Source: CAJXSD01 sp964633145 (GTDB taxonomy: Bacteria > Pseudomonadota > Alphaproteobacteria > Rhodobacterales > Rhodobacteraceae). From it: 64,000 nt of DNA. Shown here piece by piece: positions 64,000 to 64,000 of the stretch. Each line of letters starts with the position of its first letter. The first letter of the stretch is position 1. The translations under genes were made by a program, and so were the position numbers. The notes under the pieces are model-generated. The model was not told the DNA's origin. It made no database searches and saw only the letters and a program-made list of their open reading frames with translations. The DNA lies in contig CAZWFE010000010.1 of NCBI GenBank assembly GCA_964633145.1, positions 5,373-69,372 of the forward strand. The letters are read 5' to 3'.

Positions 64000-64000
64000 G

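Overview
The window looks like a piece of a draft chromosome (isolate, metagenome-assembled or single-cell) from a member of the Rhodobacteraceae/Roseobacter group of Alphaproteobacteria. I base this on gene content and order: an Hsp20-DUF1150 pair, an RpoH2-type sigma-32 beside coaBC/dut, the murA-DUF2948-hisD-UPF0262 block, a five-gene fdsGBA-fdhD-fdsD formate dehydrogenase, a heterotetrameric sarcosine oxidase, a TauE-TIGR02186 pair, and a rhomboid-like gene between murJ and trpS. Base composition is moderate (about 50-55% G+C by eye), genes are tightly packed with many ATGA overlaps, and I see no insertion sequence, prophage or CRISPR. Three 100-N gaps are present. Two of them are flanked by an identical 55-bp sequence, so they are assembly joins rather than missing DNA.

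Layout. 1-4 kb: end of lgt, then midA and pgeF, an Lrp regulator and trxB. 4-9.5 kb: phzF (broken by a gap), hsp20-DUF1150, a DUF465 protein, purE, a purK cut by a gap, an isolated phnM and a secreted lipase-like protein. 9.6-18.2 kb, all minus strand: groESL with a CIRCE operator, an M3 peptidase, a membrane-anchored MoeB-like enzyme, dut, coaBC, chaN and rpoH2. 18.4-31.8 kb: yifB/comM, gshB, yraN, rsmI, an LpoA-like lipoprotein, glnD, murJ, rhomboid-like, trpS, a universal stress protein, a VOC protein, nfuA, tsaB and rimI. 32.3-37.1 kb: a four-gene BMP-type ABC importer, probably for nucleosides. 37.1-41.8 kb: TauE/TIGR02186, then SDR, thioesterase, enoyl-CoA hydratase and HMG-CoA lyase genes that look like branched-chain acyl-CoA catabolism. 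41.9-48.4 kb: a cysteine-desulfurase-like PLP enzyme, GNAT, NTF2-like, LMW phosphatase, UPF0262, hisD, DUF2948, murA and an unlisted 53-codon basic ORF. Then come tRNA-Thr(GGT), the fds operon, rpoD, dnaG and the soxBDAG operon.

Functionally most of the window is core metabolism and stress response. Two blocks stand out as C1 metabolism. The sarcosine oxidase gives glycine, methylene-THF and H2O2, and the NAD-linked molybdenum formate dehydrogenase can take the C1 unit to CO2 and NADH. They flank dnaG-rpoD. Several regulatory signals can be read directly: a perfect CIRCE site before groES, a sigma-32-like promoter before hsp20, a Rhodobacter sigma-E-like promoter before rpoH2, a perfect 10-1-10 palindrome before fdsG, a direct repeat before the lrp gene, and a leader hairpin that buries the soxB ribosome-binding site. 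No clearly novel multi-gene system was found. The best leads are the soxB leader, the rhomboid-like protein without catalytic residues, and the isolated phnM.
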